A DNA stretch of 64,000 bases from Rubrivivax sp. (GCA_020248915.1 JADCGP010000006.1:85195-149194); one strand, 5' to 3'. Counted from the first letter of the stretch, positions 11,287-23,064 are shown. Notes: a model not told the origin generated them from the sequence alone. A program made the numbers and translations.

Positions 11287-11301
11287 TGTACCAAAACTAG
11301 A
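11287..11301. promoter_or_regulatory. HexR-type operator upstream of the TonB receptor gene
   Basis: TGTACCAAAACTAGA is an imperfect match (about 12 of 15) to the HexR-type palindrome. It is 59 bp upstream of the receptor ATG on the minus strand. It is the weakest of the five sites. Confidence 0.45.
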
Positions 11302-11418
11302 TCATTGGAACCCCTGCGAAAACCCTAGAATTCCTGCGTGCGAGGCGCTGCCGTGGCGCCTTTGCCACGGCAGTAAGGCATGGAGACAGGGCTGTCCGAC
11401 ACCGGCGGGGTGCAGATT

Positions 11419-11433
11419 GGTAGCCAAACTACA
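11419..11433. promoter_or_regulatory. HexR-type operator upstream of the large GH13 gene
   Basis: GGTAGCCAAACTACA contains the perfect inverted repeat GTAG-N5-CTAC and fits the HexR-type consensus at 13 of 15 positions. It lies 54 bp upstream of the ATG at 11488, as expected for an operator at the promoter. The same core with CTACACTG flank recurs at 15843. Confidence 0.62.
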
Positions 11434-11487
11434 CTGTCGCTTTTCGACCCGACGCGGGGTCCGCCTCTTCGCGAGCGCAGCCGGCCC

Positions 11488-14298
11488 ATGACGCGAACCG
11501 ACCCGCCCGCCGGCCGCCGACCCGTGCCCGCCACCAGCCCGGATCGCCGGTCGCGCAGCCGCGACCGGGGCGGCCTAGGGCGCCGCGCGGCGGTGGCCCG
11601 CGTGCGGCCGGCGTCGGTGCACCGCACGCTCCCGGCGCTGCTGGCCGGCGCAGCCGCGGCTCTGGCGCCGGCACTGGCCGTCGCGGCCGGGGTGCCGCCC
11701 GGGCCCGGTTCCACGGCAGGGCCGAAGGCGCCGCTGAAGGGGCCGGCGGCGGGCCGCCTGAAGTTGCACGTCCCCAGCCCCGACTGGCGCGACCAGGTCA
11801 TCTACTTCGTCATGACCGACCGCTTCGCCGACGGCAACCCGCGCAACAACGACCAGGGCGCCGGCGAGTACGACCCGCGGCGCCGCGACCGCTTCAGCGG
11901 CGGCGACCTGCAGGGCCTGATCGACCGGCTCGACTACATCCAGGGCCTGGGCGCGACGGCGCTGTGGATCACGCCGCCGGTGCTCAACCAGTGGCTCGAC
12001 GCCACGCGTGGCTACGGCGGTTATCACGGCTACTGGGCCGCCGACTTCACCCGCGTCGACCCGCACCTGGGCACGCTGCAGGACTACCGGCGCCTGTCCG
12101 ACGCGCTGCACCGGCGCGGCATGTACCTGGTGCAGGACATCGTCGTCAACCACACCGGCAACTTCTTCGACTACGTCGGCGGCTGGGACCCGGCCGACCC
12201 GGCCCGGTTCTGGCAGGCCAACCCCGGCTCGCGGCCGCAGGCGCGGCCCAGCCAGCATCCGTTCGACCTGAACGACCCGCGCGACCCGCGGCAGCGCCGC
12301 GCGGGCACCTACCACTGGACCCCGGCCGTCGCCGACTACACCGACCGCCGGCAGGAGTTGGACTTCCAGATGTCCGGGCTGGACGACCTGAACACCGGGA
12401 ACCCGGTCGTGCGGCGCGCGCTGCGCGCCAGCTATGCGCACTGGATCCGCGAGGTCGGCGTCGACGCGTTCCGGATCGACACCGCGTTCTACGTGCCGCC
12501 GGAGTACTTCCTCGACTTCCTGCATGCCCGCGACCCGAGGGCGCCCGGCATCGCCGAGGTCGCGCGCCGCACCGGGCGCAGCGACTTCCTGGTCTTCGGC
12601 GAGGGTTTCGGCATCGACCGGCCGTTCGAGGACCTGCAGGCGCGCAAGATCGAGTCGTACATGACCGGGCCCGACGGCCGCCCGGTGCTGCCGGGCATGC
12701 TGAACTTCCCGCTGTACGGCGCGCTGGCGGAGGTGTTCGCGCGCGGCCGGCCGCCGGCCGAGCTCGGCCACCGGATCGCCGCGCTGGCGCGGCTGCACGC
12801 GCGCCCGCACCTGATGCCGGGCTTCCTCGACAACCACGATCTCGACCGCTTCCTCGCCGGCGGCAGCGAGGCGGCGCTGCACCAGGCGCTGCTGGCGCTG
12901 TTCACGCTGCCGGGCATCCCGGTCATCTACTACGGCACCGAGCAGGGCTTGCGCGATCCGCGCGCCTCGATGTTCGCCGCCGGGTGGGGATCGGACGGCC
13001 GCGACCGCTTCGACACCACGGCGCCGCTGTACCGGCACATCGCGCGGCTGGCGGCGCTGCGGCGCGCCGAGCCGCTGTTCTCGCGCGGCCTGCCCACCAT
13101 GCGCGCGGCCTCCGAGGCGCGACCGGGCGTGCTCGCCTGGTCGATGCAACACGAGGGGCAGCAGGCGCTGGTGCTGATGAACACCGCCGACGCTCCCGTG
13201 CTGGCCGCGCGCGTGGACACCGGCCTGCCTGCCGGCGCGCGGCTGGCGCCGCTGCTGGCGCTGGGCGTGGAGGCGCACGAGCGCACGGTCGACGCCGACG
13301 GCAGCGTGACCCTGCTGTTGCCGGCGCGCGCCGCGGTGGTCTGGAAGGCGGGGCCCGGGGCCGCGCCTGCTGCGGGCGCAACGGCGGCGGGCCCGGCCCC
13401 GATGCTGGAGCTCGATCCGATCGGAGAGCAGGCGCTCACTGGCGATGCCGTGCTGCGGGGACGCCTGGTCGGCCTCGGCGAGGCGCGCCTGGTCTTCGAT
13501 GGTGACGTGGCGGCCGCCACGTTGGTCCGAGCGGGCCGGGACGGCCGTTTCGAGGCGCGGTTGGACACTGGCGCGCTGGTCGATCCGCGGGTGCGGCACG
13601 GCGTCGTGCTGTGGGGCGGCGACGCGGCACCGCAGGCGGTGTCGGCACTGCGCACGTTCCGCGTCGAGCGGGCCTGGCAGCTGCTCGCCGACGTCGACGA
13701 CCCGGCCGGCGACGACCATGGCCCGGACGGCCGCTATGTCTACCCCACCGATCCGAGCTGGGGCGACCGGCGCCAGATGGACCTGCGCTGGGTGCGCGTG
13801 TTCGGCGCTGCCGGCGCGTTGCGCATCGACATCGAGCCGTCCACGATCACCACCAGCTGGAACCCGCCCGCCGGCTTCGATCACGTGCACTACACGGTGT
13901 TCATCGAGTTGCCGGGGCGGCCGGGCGGAGCCACCGTGATGCCGCTGCAGGGCGGCGTGCTGCCCGACGGGATGCGCTGGCACCGGCGGCTGCGTGCCGG
14001 CGGCTGGAGCGCCGCGCTGTTCTCCGACGCCGGCGCCGACGAACGGCAGGAGGGCACACCGGTGACGCCGGGCCCGCAGGTCACGGCCGACCGCGGGCGC
14101 GGCGTCGTGACCATGGTGCTCCCGGCGGCGGCGTTCGGTCCGGGCGGCGCCGGCCCCGGCACCCGCGTCTGGGTGACCACCTGGGACTACGACGGCGGCT
14201 ACCGGGCGCTGCAGGCCCAGCCGGCGCCGTTCGCGATCGGCGGCGCGGCATCGGGCCCGAAGGTGATGGACAGCTCGCGGGTGATCGTGCTGCCCTGA
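11488..14298 (+). CDS. GH13 alpha-amylase with glucodextranase-like C-terminal domain
   Basis: Secreted alpha-glucan hydrolase of 936 residues. A long Arg-rich N-terminus precedes a hydrophobic segment (LPALLAGAAAALAPALAVAAG, about residues 48-68) that should be the export signal; a later GTG start would give a more normal signal peptide. The catalytic barrel (from about residue 100) has DIVVNH, DAFRID with nucleophile Asp331, FGEGFG with acid/base Glu372, and FLDNHD with Asp451. After a beta-sandwich, the last 230 residues (LADVDDPAGDDHGPDGRYVYP, DLRWVRVF, TTWDYDGGYR) match the glucodextranase C-terminal domain family, seen in surface or periplasmic amylases. I start it at 11488 rather than 11380 so that the HexR-type site stays in the promoter. 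Confidence 0.88.
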   Translation: MTRTDPPAGRRPVPATSPDRRSRSRDRGGLGRRAAVARVRPASVHRTLPALLAGAAAALAPALAVAAGVPPGPGSTAGPKAPLKGPAAGRLKLHVPSPDWRDQVIYFVMTDRFADGNPRNNDQGAGEYDPRRRDRFSGGDLQGLIDRLDYIQGLGATALWITPPVLNQWLDATRGYGGYHGYWAADFTRVDPHLGTLQDYRRLSDALHRRGMYLVQDIVVNHTGNFFDYVGGWDPADPARFWQANPGSRPQARPSQHPFDLNDPRDPRQRRAGTYHWTPAVADYTDRRQELDFQMSGLDDLNTGNPVVRRALRASYAHWIREVGVDAFRIDTAFYVPPEYFLDFLHARDPRAPGIAEVARRTGRSDFLVFGEGFGIDRPFEDLQARKIESYMTGPDGRPVLPGMLNFPLYGALAEVFARGRPPAELGHRIAALARLHARPHLMPGFLDNHDLDRFLAGGSEAALHQALLALFTLPGIPVIYYGTEQGLRDPRASMFAAGWGSDGRDRFDTTAPLYRHIARLAALRRAEPLFSRGLPTMRAASEARPGVLAWSMQHEGQQALVLMNTADAPVLAARVDTGLPAGARLAPLLALGVEAHERTVDADGSVTLLLPARAAVVWKAGPGAAPAAGATAAGPAPMLELDPIGEQALTGDAVLRGRLVGLGEARLVFDGDVAAATLVRAGRDGRFEARLDTGALVDPRVRHGVVLWGGDAAPQAVSALRTFRVERAWQLLADVDDPAGDDHGPDGRYVYPTDPSWGDRRQMDLRWVRVFGAAGALRIDIEPSTITTSWNPPAGFDHVHYTVFIELPGRPGGATVMPLQGGVLPDGMRWHRRLRAGGWSAALFSDAGADERQEGTPVTPGPQVTADRGRGVVTMVLPAAAFGPGGAGPGTRVWVTTWDYDGGYRALQAQPAPFAIGGAASGPKVMDSSRVIVLP

Positions 14299-14350
14299 GT
14301 GCCCTGAGTGTCGCCACGGCGCGCCGGACGTCTGCGCGGGGCCGCCGAAG

Positions 14351-14387
14351 AAAAAGGCCGGCCACGCCCGAGGGCGCGCCGGCCGGA
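14351..14387 (-). terminator. Rho-independent terminator of the small secreted-protein gene
   Basis: Read on the minus strand, a GC-rich stem (CCGGCCGGCGCGCCC with GGCGTGGCCGG-type partner) is followed by TTTTT. It lies 41 bp after the stop of the 14428-14625 gene and before the converging amylase gene end. Confidence 0.75.
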
Positions 14388-14427
14388 TGCGGAGCGGCCC
14401 GCGGTGCGAGCCGGCGTCCGTGAGCGA

Positions 14428-14625
14428 TTACTTCTTCGGCTCGTCCTTCTTGGCGGCGGGCGCGGCGGCGGCCGGCTTCGCGGCCGGCTTGGCGTCCTTG
14501 GCCGGAGCGCTGGCGGGCTTGGCCGGCGCGGCGGCCGGCTTGGTGCCGGCCTGGGCGGCAGGCTGGGACGCGAAGGCGGCACCGGCGAACGCGGTGGCGA
14601 CGAGGGCTGCGAGGATCTTGCTCAT
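14428..14625 (-). CDS. Small secreted Ala/Pro/Lys-rich protein
   Basis: Protein of 65 residues. Residues 1-19 form a signal peptide ending AFA before SQPAAQ, leaving a mature part of about 45 residues made almost only of Ala, Lys and Pro in PAAKPA/APAK-like repeats and ending KKDEPKK. Such low-complexity basic peptides resemble small histone-H1-like or cell-envelope-associated proteins, but no function can be assigned. It has its own terminator and a 5' leader containing CCTTTAC...GAGT, a pattern that recurs before the small secreted gene at 21905. The signal peptide, terminator and lack of overlap with another gene support it as real. Confidence 0.7.
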   Translation of the reverse strand: MSKILAALVATAFAGAAFASQPAAQAGTKPAAAPAKPASAPAKDAKPAAKPAAAAPAAKKDEPKK

Positions 14626-14722
14626 GTCGATGGACTCGTAAAGGGAAGGTTGACGGAAACTCGGGCCTGCGCCCGAACCCCCTCAACGCACAGGGCTGAA
14701 GGCGGTTGACGCGCCGCCTTGC

Positions 14723-15745
14723 TCAGCCATCGGCCTGATCGAGTGCGCAGGCCGCTCCGTCCAGCGCCGCCAGCGTGTCGGTGACCAGCCAGGTCGGGAA
14801 GGCTTGCAGGTAAGAGGCGAAGCGGCCCTTGGCCTCGAATCGCCCCCGGAACTTGGATGTGAGGAAGCGCTCACCTAATCGCGGGACGATGCCACCGCCC
14901 ACGTAGACGCCGCCACGCGCACCGAAGGTCAGCGCGACGTTGCCCGCAAAGCCCCCGAGCAGGGCGCAGAACACGTCCACGGTGCGCACGGCCAGAGCAT
15001 CGCTGCCATCCAGGCAGGCCGCCACGATGGCCGGCGCGGCCGGCGGCATGCCCGGATGGGGCGCCCCCTCGACCTGGGCCACTGCGCCGTAGAGCACCGG
15101 CAGCCCAATGCCCGACAGCAGCCGCTCGGCCGACACGTGCGCGTACTCGCGCCGTACCGCACAGAGCAGCGCAGCCTCGAAGTCGTCTCCGGCGGCGAGG
15201 GTCGCATGCCCGCCCTCGCCGGGGACGGCGATCCAGCGCCCGGCGTCACCGGCCACCAGACCGGCCACGCCCAGCCCGGTGCCCGGCCCGATCACGGCGC
15301 GTGCCGCCAGAGGGGGCCCCGCCAGAGCCGGCCCGATTGGCTGGACCTTCGCCGTGCCCAGCCGGGGCAGCGACAGCGCGAGCGCCTCGAAGTCGTTCAG
15401 CACGACCAGGCGCTGCAGCCCGAGCTCGCGCTGCAGGGCGCAGACGGAGAACGACCAGCCGCTGTTGGTCAGTGCGACCTCGTCGCCGGCGACCGCGGTC
15501 GCCACCGCGAACGCCGCCGCGTGCGGCACGCTGTCCCGCGGTCCGAGCCGCGTCGCCAGGTCGGCCAGGTAGGCGCGTGCCGCAGCCGCTGGCGTCGGGT
15601 GGTCGGCCGTGACCAGCGTCCGAACCTCGGCGACGCCGAGTCCGTCCGTCCCAAGCCAGCCGAAGCGCGCGTGAGTACCGCCCACGTCGGCCAACAGCCA
15701 TGGGCGCGAGAGCGGCCGCGGTCGCGGGGCCGGCAGTGCGCTCAT
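14723..15745 (-). CDS. glk: Glucokinase (Glk family)
   Basis: ATP-dependent phosphorylation of glucose to glucose-6-phosphate in the cytoplasm, feeding the Entner-Doudoroff pathway. It has 340 residues, the usual size of proteobacterial Glk. Motifs are LLADVGGTHARF (phosphate 1, residues 17-28), VLNDFEAL with the catalytic-base Asp (near 118), IGPGTGLGVA (phosphate 2), PGEGGH, and [11 protein letters not shown] near the end. It is divergent from a second glucokinase fused to a regulator, and a HexR-type palindrome lies 98 bp before its ATG. The two kinases share the family fold but are clearly different sequences, so this is not a recent duplication. Maltodextrin breakdown by the neighbouring amylases would supply its glucose. 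Confidence 0.93.
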   Translation of the reverse strand: MSALPAPRPRPLSRPWLLADVGGTHARFGWLGTDGLGVAEVRTLVTADHPTPAAAARAYLADLATRLGPRDSVPHAAAFAVATAVAGDEVALTNSGWSFSVCALQRELGLQRLVVLNDFEALALSLPRLGTAKVQPIGPALAGPPLAARAVIGPGTGLGVAGLVAGDAGRWIAVPGEGGHATLAAGDDFEAALLCAVRREYAHVSAERLLSGIGLPVLYGAVAQVEGAPHPGMPPAAPAIVAACLDGSDALAVRTVDVFCALLGGFAGNVALTFGARGGVYVGGGIVPRLGERFLTSKFRGRFEAKGRFASYLQAFPTWLVTDTLAALDGAACALDQADG

Positions 15746-15842
15746 CGGCTCGGCGCCGCCCGGTCCGGCTGACCCGGCCCGGTTCGAGACGGTCGAACAG
15801 CCACCACCCGCACTCCCCTAGTTCTTCGACTCACATCGATAC

Positions 15843-15857
15843 AGTAGCAAAACTACA
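15843..15857. promoter_or_regulatory. HexR-type operator 1 in the divergent glucokinase promoter region
   Basis: AGTAGCAAAACTACA contains a perfect GTAG-N5-CTAC repeat and shares the CTACACTG flank with the site at 11419. It is 98 bp upstream of glk on the minus strand and about 210 bp upstream of the fused gene. Confidence 0.62.
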
Positions 15858-15930
15858 CTGCCGCCTCAATCCCGACAAGCCCGGCCGCGTCGGCGACCTG
15901 AGGGAAACAGATTCCCGACCGCCAAGATGC

Positions 15931-15945
15931 TGTAGTCGAGCTACC
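15931..15945. promoter_or_regulatory. HexR-type operator 2 in the divergent glucokinase promoter region
   Basis: TGTAGTCGAGCTACC contains a perfect GTAG-N5-CTAC repeat. It lies about 120 bp upstream of the glucokinase-HexR fusion, consistent with autoregulation. It is centred 88 bp from operator 1, close to eight helical turns. Confidence 0.58.
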
Positions 15946-16066
15946 GGATGCCGGTGTTGAAGATGCGTCGATCCGAGGGACTGCGGAGATGCCGAACCCC
16001 GCTCAGCGAGGATATCGTCGAATGCCGCCGCGTTGCATCGACCCGTCCGACGGAGAGTCCACTGCC

Positions 16067-18022
16067 ATGACCCGCTTCCCGAGCCCGCGCCTGCTGGCCG
16101 ACATCGGCGGCACCTACGCACGCTTCGCGCTCGAGGTCGCACCGGGCGAGTTCCGCGAGGCCGTCTCGCTGCCCTGCCGCGAGCATGCCGACTTCCACGC
16201 CGCGGTCCGCGCCTACCTCGGCGGCCTGCCGGCGGGCGAGCACGGGCCGATCGAGCACGCGGCGATCGCGATCGCCAACCCGGTCGAGGGCGACCACGTC
16301 CGGATGACCAACTACCACTGGCAGTTCTCGATCGAGGAGATGCGCGCGCGGCTCGGGCTGCAGACCCTGGTGGTGGTCAACGACTTCACCGCGCTGGCGA
16401 TGGCGCTGCCGCGCCTGGCGCGGCACGAGCGGCGCCAGGTCGGCGGTGGCGAGCCGCGGCCCGACAGCGTGGTCGGCCTGCTCGGCGCCGGAACCGGGCT
16501 GGGCGTCAGCGGCCTGATCCCGGCCGCCGGCGGCTGGGTCGCGCTCGGCACCGAGGGCGGGCACGCGGCATTCGCGCCGCGCGACGAGCGCGAGCTGGCG
16601 ATCCTCGCCTACGCCGCGCGGCGCTACCCCCACGTCTCCTTCGAGCGCCTGGTGTCGGGCCCGGGCATCGAGCTCGTCCACGCCGCGCTGGCCGAGCAGC
16701 GGGGCATCGGCGGCGCGCCGCTGCCGGCGCGCGAGATCACCCGCCGCGCGCTGGAGGACGGCGACGCGCTGGCGCTGCAGACCATCGAGATCTTCTGCTC
16801 GATGCTGGGCACCGCGGCGGCCAACCTCGCGGTGACGCTCGGCGCCCATGGCGGCATCTACATCGGCGGCGGCATCGTGCCGCGCCTCGGCGCGCTGTTC
16901 GACCGCTCGGGCTTCCGCGCCCGCTTCGAGGACAAGGGGCGCTTCTCGGACTACGTGCGCGCGATCCCCACCTACGTAATCACCGCCGAGCATGCCACCT
17001 TCACCGGCGTCTCGGCGATCCTCGCGCAGCAGCTGCGCGAGCTCGAGGGCCGCCCCGGGGCGGCGATGCTGGCGCAGATCCAGCGCGCGCGCGAAGGGCT
17101 GTCGCCGGCCGAGCGCCGCGTCGCCGACCACGTGCTCGCCCACCCAAGGGCCGCGCTGGCCGACCCGATCGCCACCATCGCACGCGACGCCGGCGTCAGC
17201 CAACCCACCGTGATCCGCTTCTGCCGCACGCTCGGCTGCGAGGGCCTGTCGGACTTCAAGCTGCGGCTGGCGTCCAGCCTGGCCGGCACGGTGCCGATCA
17301 CGCACACGCAGGTGACCGACGACGACTCGACGCTGGAGCTCGGCGTCAAGGTGCTGGGCAACACCGCCAGCGCGATCCTGGCGCTGCGCGAGCAGCTCAA
17401 CCGCGAGCTGCTGTCCCGGGCCATCGAGCTGCTGTCGGCGGCGCGCCGGGTCGAGTTCTACGCGGTCGGCCACTACGGCGTGGTGGCCGACGACGCGCAC
17501 TTCAAGTTCCTGCGCTTCGGCGTGCCCTCGGCCAGCGTCACCGACCCGCGGCTGCAGCTGCTGGCTGCTAGCGTGCTCGCGCCGGGCGACGTGGCTGTCG
17601 TCGTCAGCAGCAGCGGGCGCATCGACGAGCTGCTCGGCGTGGTCGACGCGGCGCGCGCCCGGGCCGTGCCGGTGGTCGCCGTCACCGCGGGCAACTCGCC
17701 GCTGGCGCGCCGCGCCGACGTGGCGCTGATCGTCGACCACGTCGAGGACGTCGCCACCCAGGTGCCGATGGTCAGCCGCATCCTGCACCTGCTGGTGATC
17801 GACATCCTGGCCGTTGGCGTGGCGATGCGGCGCGGCGCCGAGTTGGTGCCGGCGCTGCCGCCGGGGGCGGCCGACGGGCTGGACGAGGCGCCCCCGGGCC
17901 CGCAGGCAGCGCCGGCGCCCGAGGCCGCTGCCGCTGCAGCAGCAGCGCCGGCGGCGCGCCGTGCCGCGCCCGGGGTCAGCACGGCCGGGCCGCTGTCGCG
18001 ACTGACGTCGCACAGCCGCTGA
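16067..18022 (+). CDS. hexR: Bifunctional glucokinase / HexR (RpiR-family) transcriptional regulator
   Basis: Fusion of 651 residues. Residues 1-320 are a glucokinase ([51 protein letters not shown]). Residues about 335-415 are an RpiR-type helix-turn-helix ([30 protein letters not shown]). Residues about 440-600 are a SIS phosphosugar-binding domain ([30 protein letters not shown]). An Ala/Pro-rich tail follows. HexR proteins repress central sugar genes and are released by 2-keto-3-deoxy-6-phosphogluconate. The fused form is known from Burkholderia and relatives. The ATG at 16067 has GGAGAG 9 bases upstream, so it is chosen over an in-frame ATG at 15989. Five matching palindromes in the window, two in its own promoter region, suggest it controls the maltodextrin locus. 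Confidence 0.93.
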   Translation: MTRFPSPRLLADIGGTYARFALEVAPGEFREAVSLPCREHADFHAAVRAYLGGLPAGEHGPIEHAAIAIANPVEGDHVRMTNYHWQFSIEEMRARLGLQTLVVVNDFTALAMALPRLARHERRQVGGGEPRPDSVVGLLGAGTGLGVSGLIPAAGGWVALGTEGGHAAFAPRDERELAILAYAARRYPHVSFERLVSGPGIELVHAALAEQRGIGGAPLPAREITRRALEDGDALALQTIEIFCSMLGTAAANLAVTLGAHGGIYIGGGIVPRLGALFDRSGFRARFEDKGRFSDYVRAIPTYVITAEHATFTGVSAILAQQLRELEGRPGAAMLAQIQRAREGLSPAERRVADHVLAHPRAALADPIATIARDAGVSQPTVIRFCRTLGCEGLSDFKLRLASSLAGTVPITHTQVTDDDSTLELGVKVLGNTASAILALREQLNRELLSRAIELLSAARRVEFYAVGHYGVVADDAHFKFLRFGVPSASVTDPRLQLLAASVLAPGDVAVVVSSSGRIDELLGVVDAARARAVPVVAVTAGNSPLARRADVALIVDHVEDVATQVPMVSRILHLLVIDILAVGVAMRRGAELVPALPPGAADGLDEAPPGPQAAPAPEAAAAAAAAPAARRAAPGVSTAGPLSRLTSHSR

Positions 18023-18080
18023 GCCGGCGCGCCGCGGCCCGGCGTCCTGCGGGTGCGGCCCCCGTAAAATCGCGTCTCGT

Positions 18081-18177
18081 CCTCGAGGAGCGTTGCGACG
18101 GGGTCCCGGCACTGCCGGCCCGCCAGGCTCGGGGCGCCGCGCCCGGACCGCCCGGGCGACGGCCGGCAACGGCGCTC
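18081..18177 (+). ncRNA. S-adenosylhomocysteine (SAH) riboswitch upstream of metH
   Basis: The leader contains the conserved blocks of the SAH riboswitch in order: CGAGGAGCGTTGCGACGG, CCAGGCTCGGGGCGCC and CAACGGCGCTC. Stem P1 forms between CCTCGAG (18081-18087) and CTCGGGG (18128-18134), seven pairs with one G-T. The pseudoknot forms between GAGCG (18088-18092) and CGCTC (18173-18177). A variable GC-rich hairpin fills 18135-18165. The element ends 23 bases before the metH ATG. SAH riboswitches raise expression of SAH-recycling genes when SAH accumulates; here ligand binding probably exposes the ribosome site. Confidence 0.9.
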
Positions 18178-18200
18178 GCGCACCCGCACACCGCGCCGCC

Positions 18201-20948
<2,748 letters not shown>

Positions 20949-21101
20949 GAGGGCGAGAGGCCCGGGCTGGAGAGGGCTGCGTCGCGGCCCGGTTCGGCCT
21001 CGGCCATACCCGCATGCGCAACGGCGCGCATGCCGACATCGGCCGGCGTGCGCGCCACCGCGTCCTGGGTGGCGCACTTCGCGTCGCCGCGGCCAGCGGA
21101 C

Positions 21102-21746
21102 TCAGCGCCGCGCGTCGGCCACGAAGGGGTTGCTGCGGCGCTCGGCGCCGAAGGTGCTCTCCGGGCCGTGGCCGGGCACGAACACCGTCTCGTCGCCCAT
21201 CGGCCACAGGCGCCCGCGGATGCTCGCGACCAACGTGTCGAAGTCGCCGCCCGGGAAGTCGGTGCGGCCCACGCTGCCGGCGAACAGCACGTCGCCGACG
21301 AACGCGGTTCGCGTGCCCGGGTCGTGGAACACCACGTGGCCCGGCGTGTGCCCCGGGCAGTGCCGCACGGCCAGCGTCACCGCGCCGACCTGCACCGTGT
21401 CGCCGTCGACCAGCCAGCGCGACGGCTCGAACGATTCCGACGGCCCGAGGCCGAACATCCGCCCCTGCTGCGCGAGTGCGTCGATCCAGAAACGGTCGCC
21501 CTCGTGGGGGCCGACGATCGGCAGCCCCTGCTCGCGCGCCAGCTGGCCCGCAGCGCCGGCGTGGTCGATGTGCGCGTGCGTCAGCAGGATCTGGCGCAGC
21601 CGCACACCGGCGCGTGCCACGGCGGCGAGCAGCCGCGCGGGCTCTCCGCCCGGGTCGATCAGCGCCGCCTCGAGGGTGTCGCTGCACCAGACGAGGCTGC
21701 AGTTCTGCGCGAAGGCGGTGACGGGAAGGGTCTGGCGTTGGAGCAT
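21102..21746 (-). CDS. MBL-fold metallo-hydrolase, YcbL/glyoxalase II-like
   Basis: Cytoplasmic zinc hydrolase of 214 residues. It has the metallo-beta-lactamase signature THAHIDH (56-62), the further metal ligands in CPGHTPGH and GDVLFAGSVGRTD, and the terminal PGHGPEST. Length and motif order match type II glyoxalase-like YcbL proteins, which hydrolyse thioesters such as S-lactoylglutathione but lack the full GloB C-terminal substrate domain. It ends 150 bp from the convergent metH stop and has no operon partner. A general thioesterase role is likely; the natural substrate is not evident. Confidence 0.85.
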   Translation of the reverse strand: MLQRQTLPVTAFAQNCSLVWCSDTLEAALIDPGGEPARLLAAVARAGVRLRQILLTHAHIDHAGAAGQLAREQGLPIVGPHEGDRFWIDALAQQGRMFGLGPSESFEPSRWLVDGDTVQVGAVTLAVRHCPGHTPGHVVFHDPGTRTAFVGDVLFAGSVGRTDFPGGDFDTLVASIRGRLWPMGDETVFVPGHGPESTFGAERRSNPFVADARR

Positions 21747-21904
21747 CGGACGGGCGGGACTGACCGTCCGGGCATTTTCGCCTCCCGCGCCGCGGGGGAT
21801 CGCGGTGGGGTGCGGCGGGGCGCTGCGACGCTCGGCCGCAAGCGAGCCAGCGCGGCGCCGGAGGGGGATGGACCCTCCGGCGCGCCTCCCGACCGGGAAG
21901 CCGG

Positions 21905-22144
21905 TCAGATGCCGAGGATCTTCTTCGCCTCGGCCAGCAGCTTCATCGAGTCGTCGTGCTTGCCGGCCTTGTGTGCCGCCTCGCCATCGGCGCGCAGCTT
22001 CTGCACCTTGGCCTTGTCGGCGTCGGACAGCTTCGGGTTGGTGGCCATGCGCGCGTCGATCGCGGCCATCTCCTTCGGGCAGCCGTGGGCGAAGGCCAAG
22101 CCGGCGCTGCAGGCCAGCAGCAGGGCGAACAGGGGCTTCTTCAT
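21905..22144 (-). CDS. Small secreted protein with charged helical mature region
   Basis: Protein of 79 residues with a clear signal peptide (MKKPLFALLLACSAGLAFA) and a mature part of about 60 residues. The mature part starts HGCPKEMAAIDARMA, has a single Cys, and continues as a Lys/Ala-rich amphipathic helix ending ADGEAAHKAGKHDDSMKLLAEAKKILGI. Similar small hypothetical secreted proteins occur in Burkholderiales, but no function is known to me. Its 5' leader contains CCTTTAC...GAGT like the gene at 14428. The signal peptide and the spacing from its neighbours argue that it is a real gene. It is alone between the MBL hydrolase and the SOUL gene, all on the minus strand. Confidence 0.75.
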   Translation of the reverse strand: MKKPLFALLLACSAGLAFAHGCPKEMAAIDARMATNPKLSDADKAKVQKLRADGEAAHKAGKHDDSMKLLAEAKKILGI

Positions 22145-22254
22145 GGTGAACTCGCAGGTAAAGGACACGCCGACATCGGCGAACCTCAAATCTTGACGCG
22201 CCCTCTTGGTGATGACGTCAACGGGGTTATTCCGGCGAGGGCGGGCCACCCCGA

Positions 22255-23064
22255 TCAGCGCACCGGCACCAGGATCTCGTGGCGGCGCAGGAACGGCACC
22301 GACCACGGCGGGTTGTAGCGGGCCAGCTGGGCCGGCCCGGCCGGCTGCAGGCCGCGCCCCGCCATCCACGCGCGCAGCGCCTCCGTCTCGGCCGCCACGC
22401 GGGCGTCGGTGATGAAGCCCGAGAAGGTGCGCGCAGCCACCTGCTGGGCGGGCACCTCGCGCAGAGCGACGCGGGGGTCGGTCGGCACCGGCAGCGTCGC
22501 GAGCGTGTACTTCGCGGGCATGACGAAATGGATCCGCCAGCGCCCCGGATCCGCCGAGGGGCCGCTGCCTTCGCCGGCTCCTGACGGCACGGCGCCACCT
22601 GCCGGCGCCGAGCGCTCCACCGGCGTGCCGCCGCCTGCCGGGGCCAGATCCACCGTGACTGGTGCCGTCATCGCGATGCGCTCGCTGCGCGGCTCGATCG
22701 TCACCGGTGCGGTCATCGCGATGCGCTCCGGGGTGTCGCTGCTGCGCGAGCGGTTGGCGCCGAAGATGTAGCCCGCGATGGCGCGGAACCCGGCGTTCGA
22801 GCCCTCCGAGAGCGTGCCGGTGACCCAGGTCTCGGCCACGATCATCGGCGCGTAACGGCGCAGCTCGTTGGCGCCGTCGACCAGTGCACGCTCGAACGCG
22901 GGTTCCTCGATGGCCATGGCGGGCGGTGCGGTCAGCAGGCAGGCTGCGGCGAGCAGGGCGGACGCGGCGGCACGAAGGCCGGTGCGGCGCAGGTCCGGGT
23001 GCGGGCGCTGGGCCGGGGCGGCGATCACCTCGGGAGCAGCTGGGGGGACAAGACGAGACATCAT
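22255..23064 (-). CDS. SOUL-family heme-binding-like protein, exported
   Basis: Protein of 269 residues of the SOUL/HEBP family, which bind heme or other tetrapyrroles. The first 50 residues have a basic start and a hydrophobic segment ending PPAMA, so it is probably periplasmic or membrane-anchored. The domain begins near EEPAFERALVDGANELRRYAPMIVAET and ends with the typical RYNPPWSVPFLRRHEILVPV. The family motif IAMTAPV occurs twice, 14 residues apart (ERIAMTAPVTIEP, ERIAMTAPVTVDL), through a short in-frame duplication. A Gly/Pro-rich insert follows (about residues 145-170). A CGGGGA site precedes the ATG at 23064. Its role here is unknown. Confidence 0.85.
   Translation of the reverse strand: MMSRLVPPAAPEVIAAPAQRPHPDLRRTGLRAAASALLAAACLLTAPPAMAIEEPAFERALVDGANELRRYAPMIVAETWVTGTLSEGSNAGFRAIAGYIFGANRSRSSDTPERIAMTAPVTIEPRSERIAMTAPVTVDLAPAGGGTPVERSAPAGGAVPSGAGEGSGPSADPGRWRIHFVMPAKYTLATLPVPTDPRVALREVPAQQVAARTFSGFITDARVAAETEALRAWMAGRGLQPAGPAQLARYNPPWSVPFLRRHEILVPVR

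Noticed and set aside
11380..11487. Earlier in-frame ATG for the large GH13 gene
   Set aside because: It would place the HexR-type palindrome inside the coding region and has no ribosome site; the ATG at 11488 leaves a normal promoter space.
18022..18200. Cobalamin riboswitch upstream of the B12-dependent metH
   Set aside because: The B12-box pattern is absent and the leader is fully explained by an SAH riboswitch.
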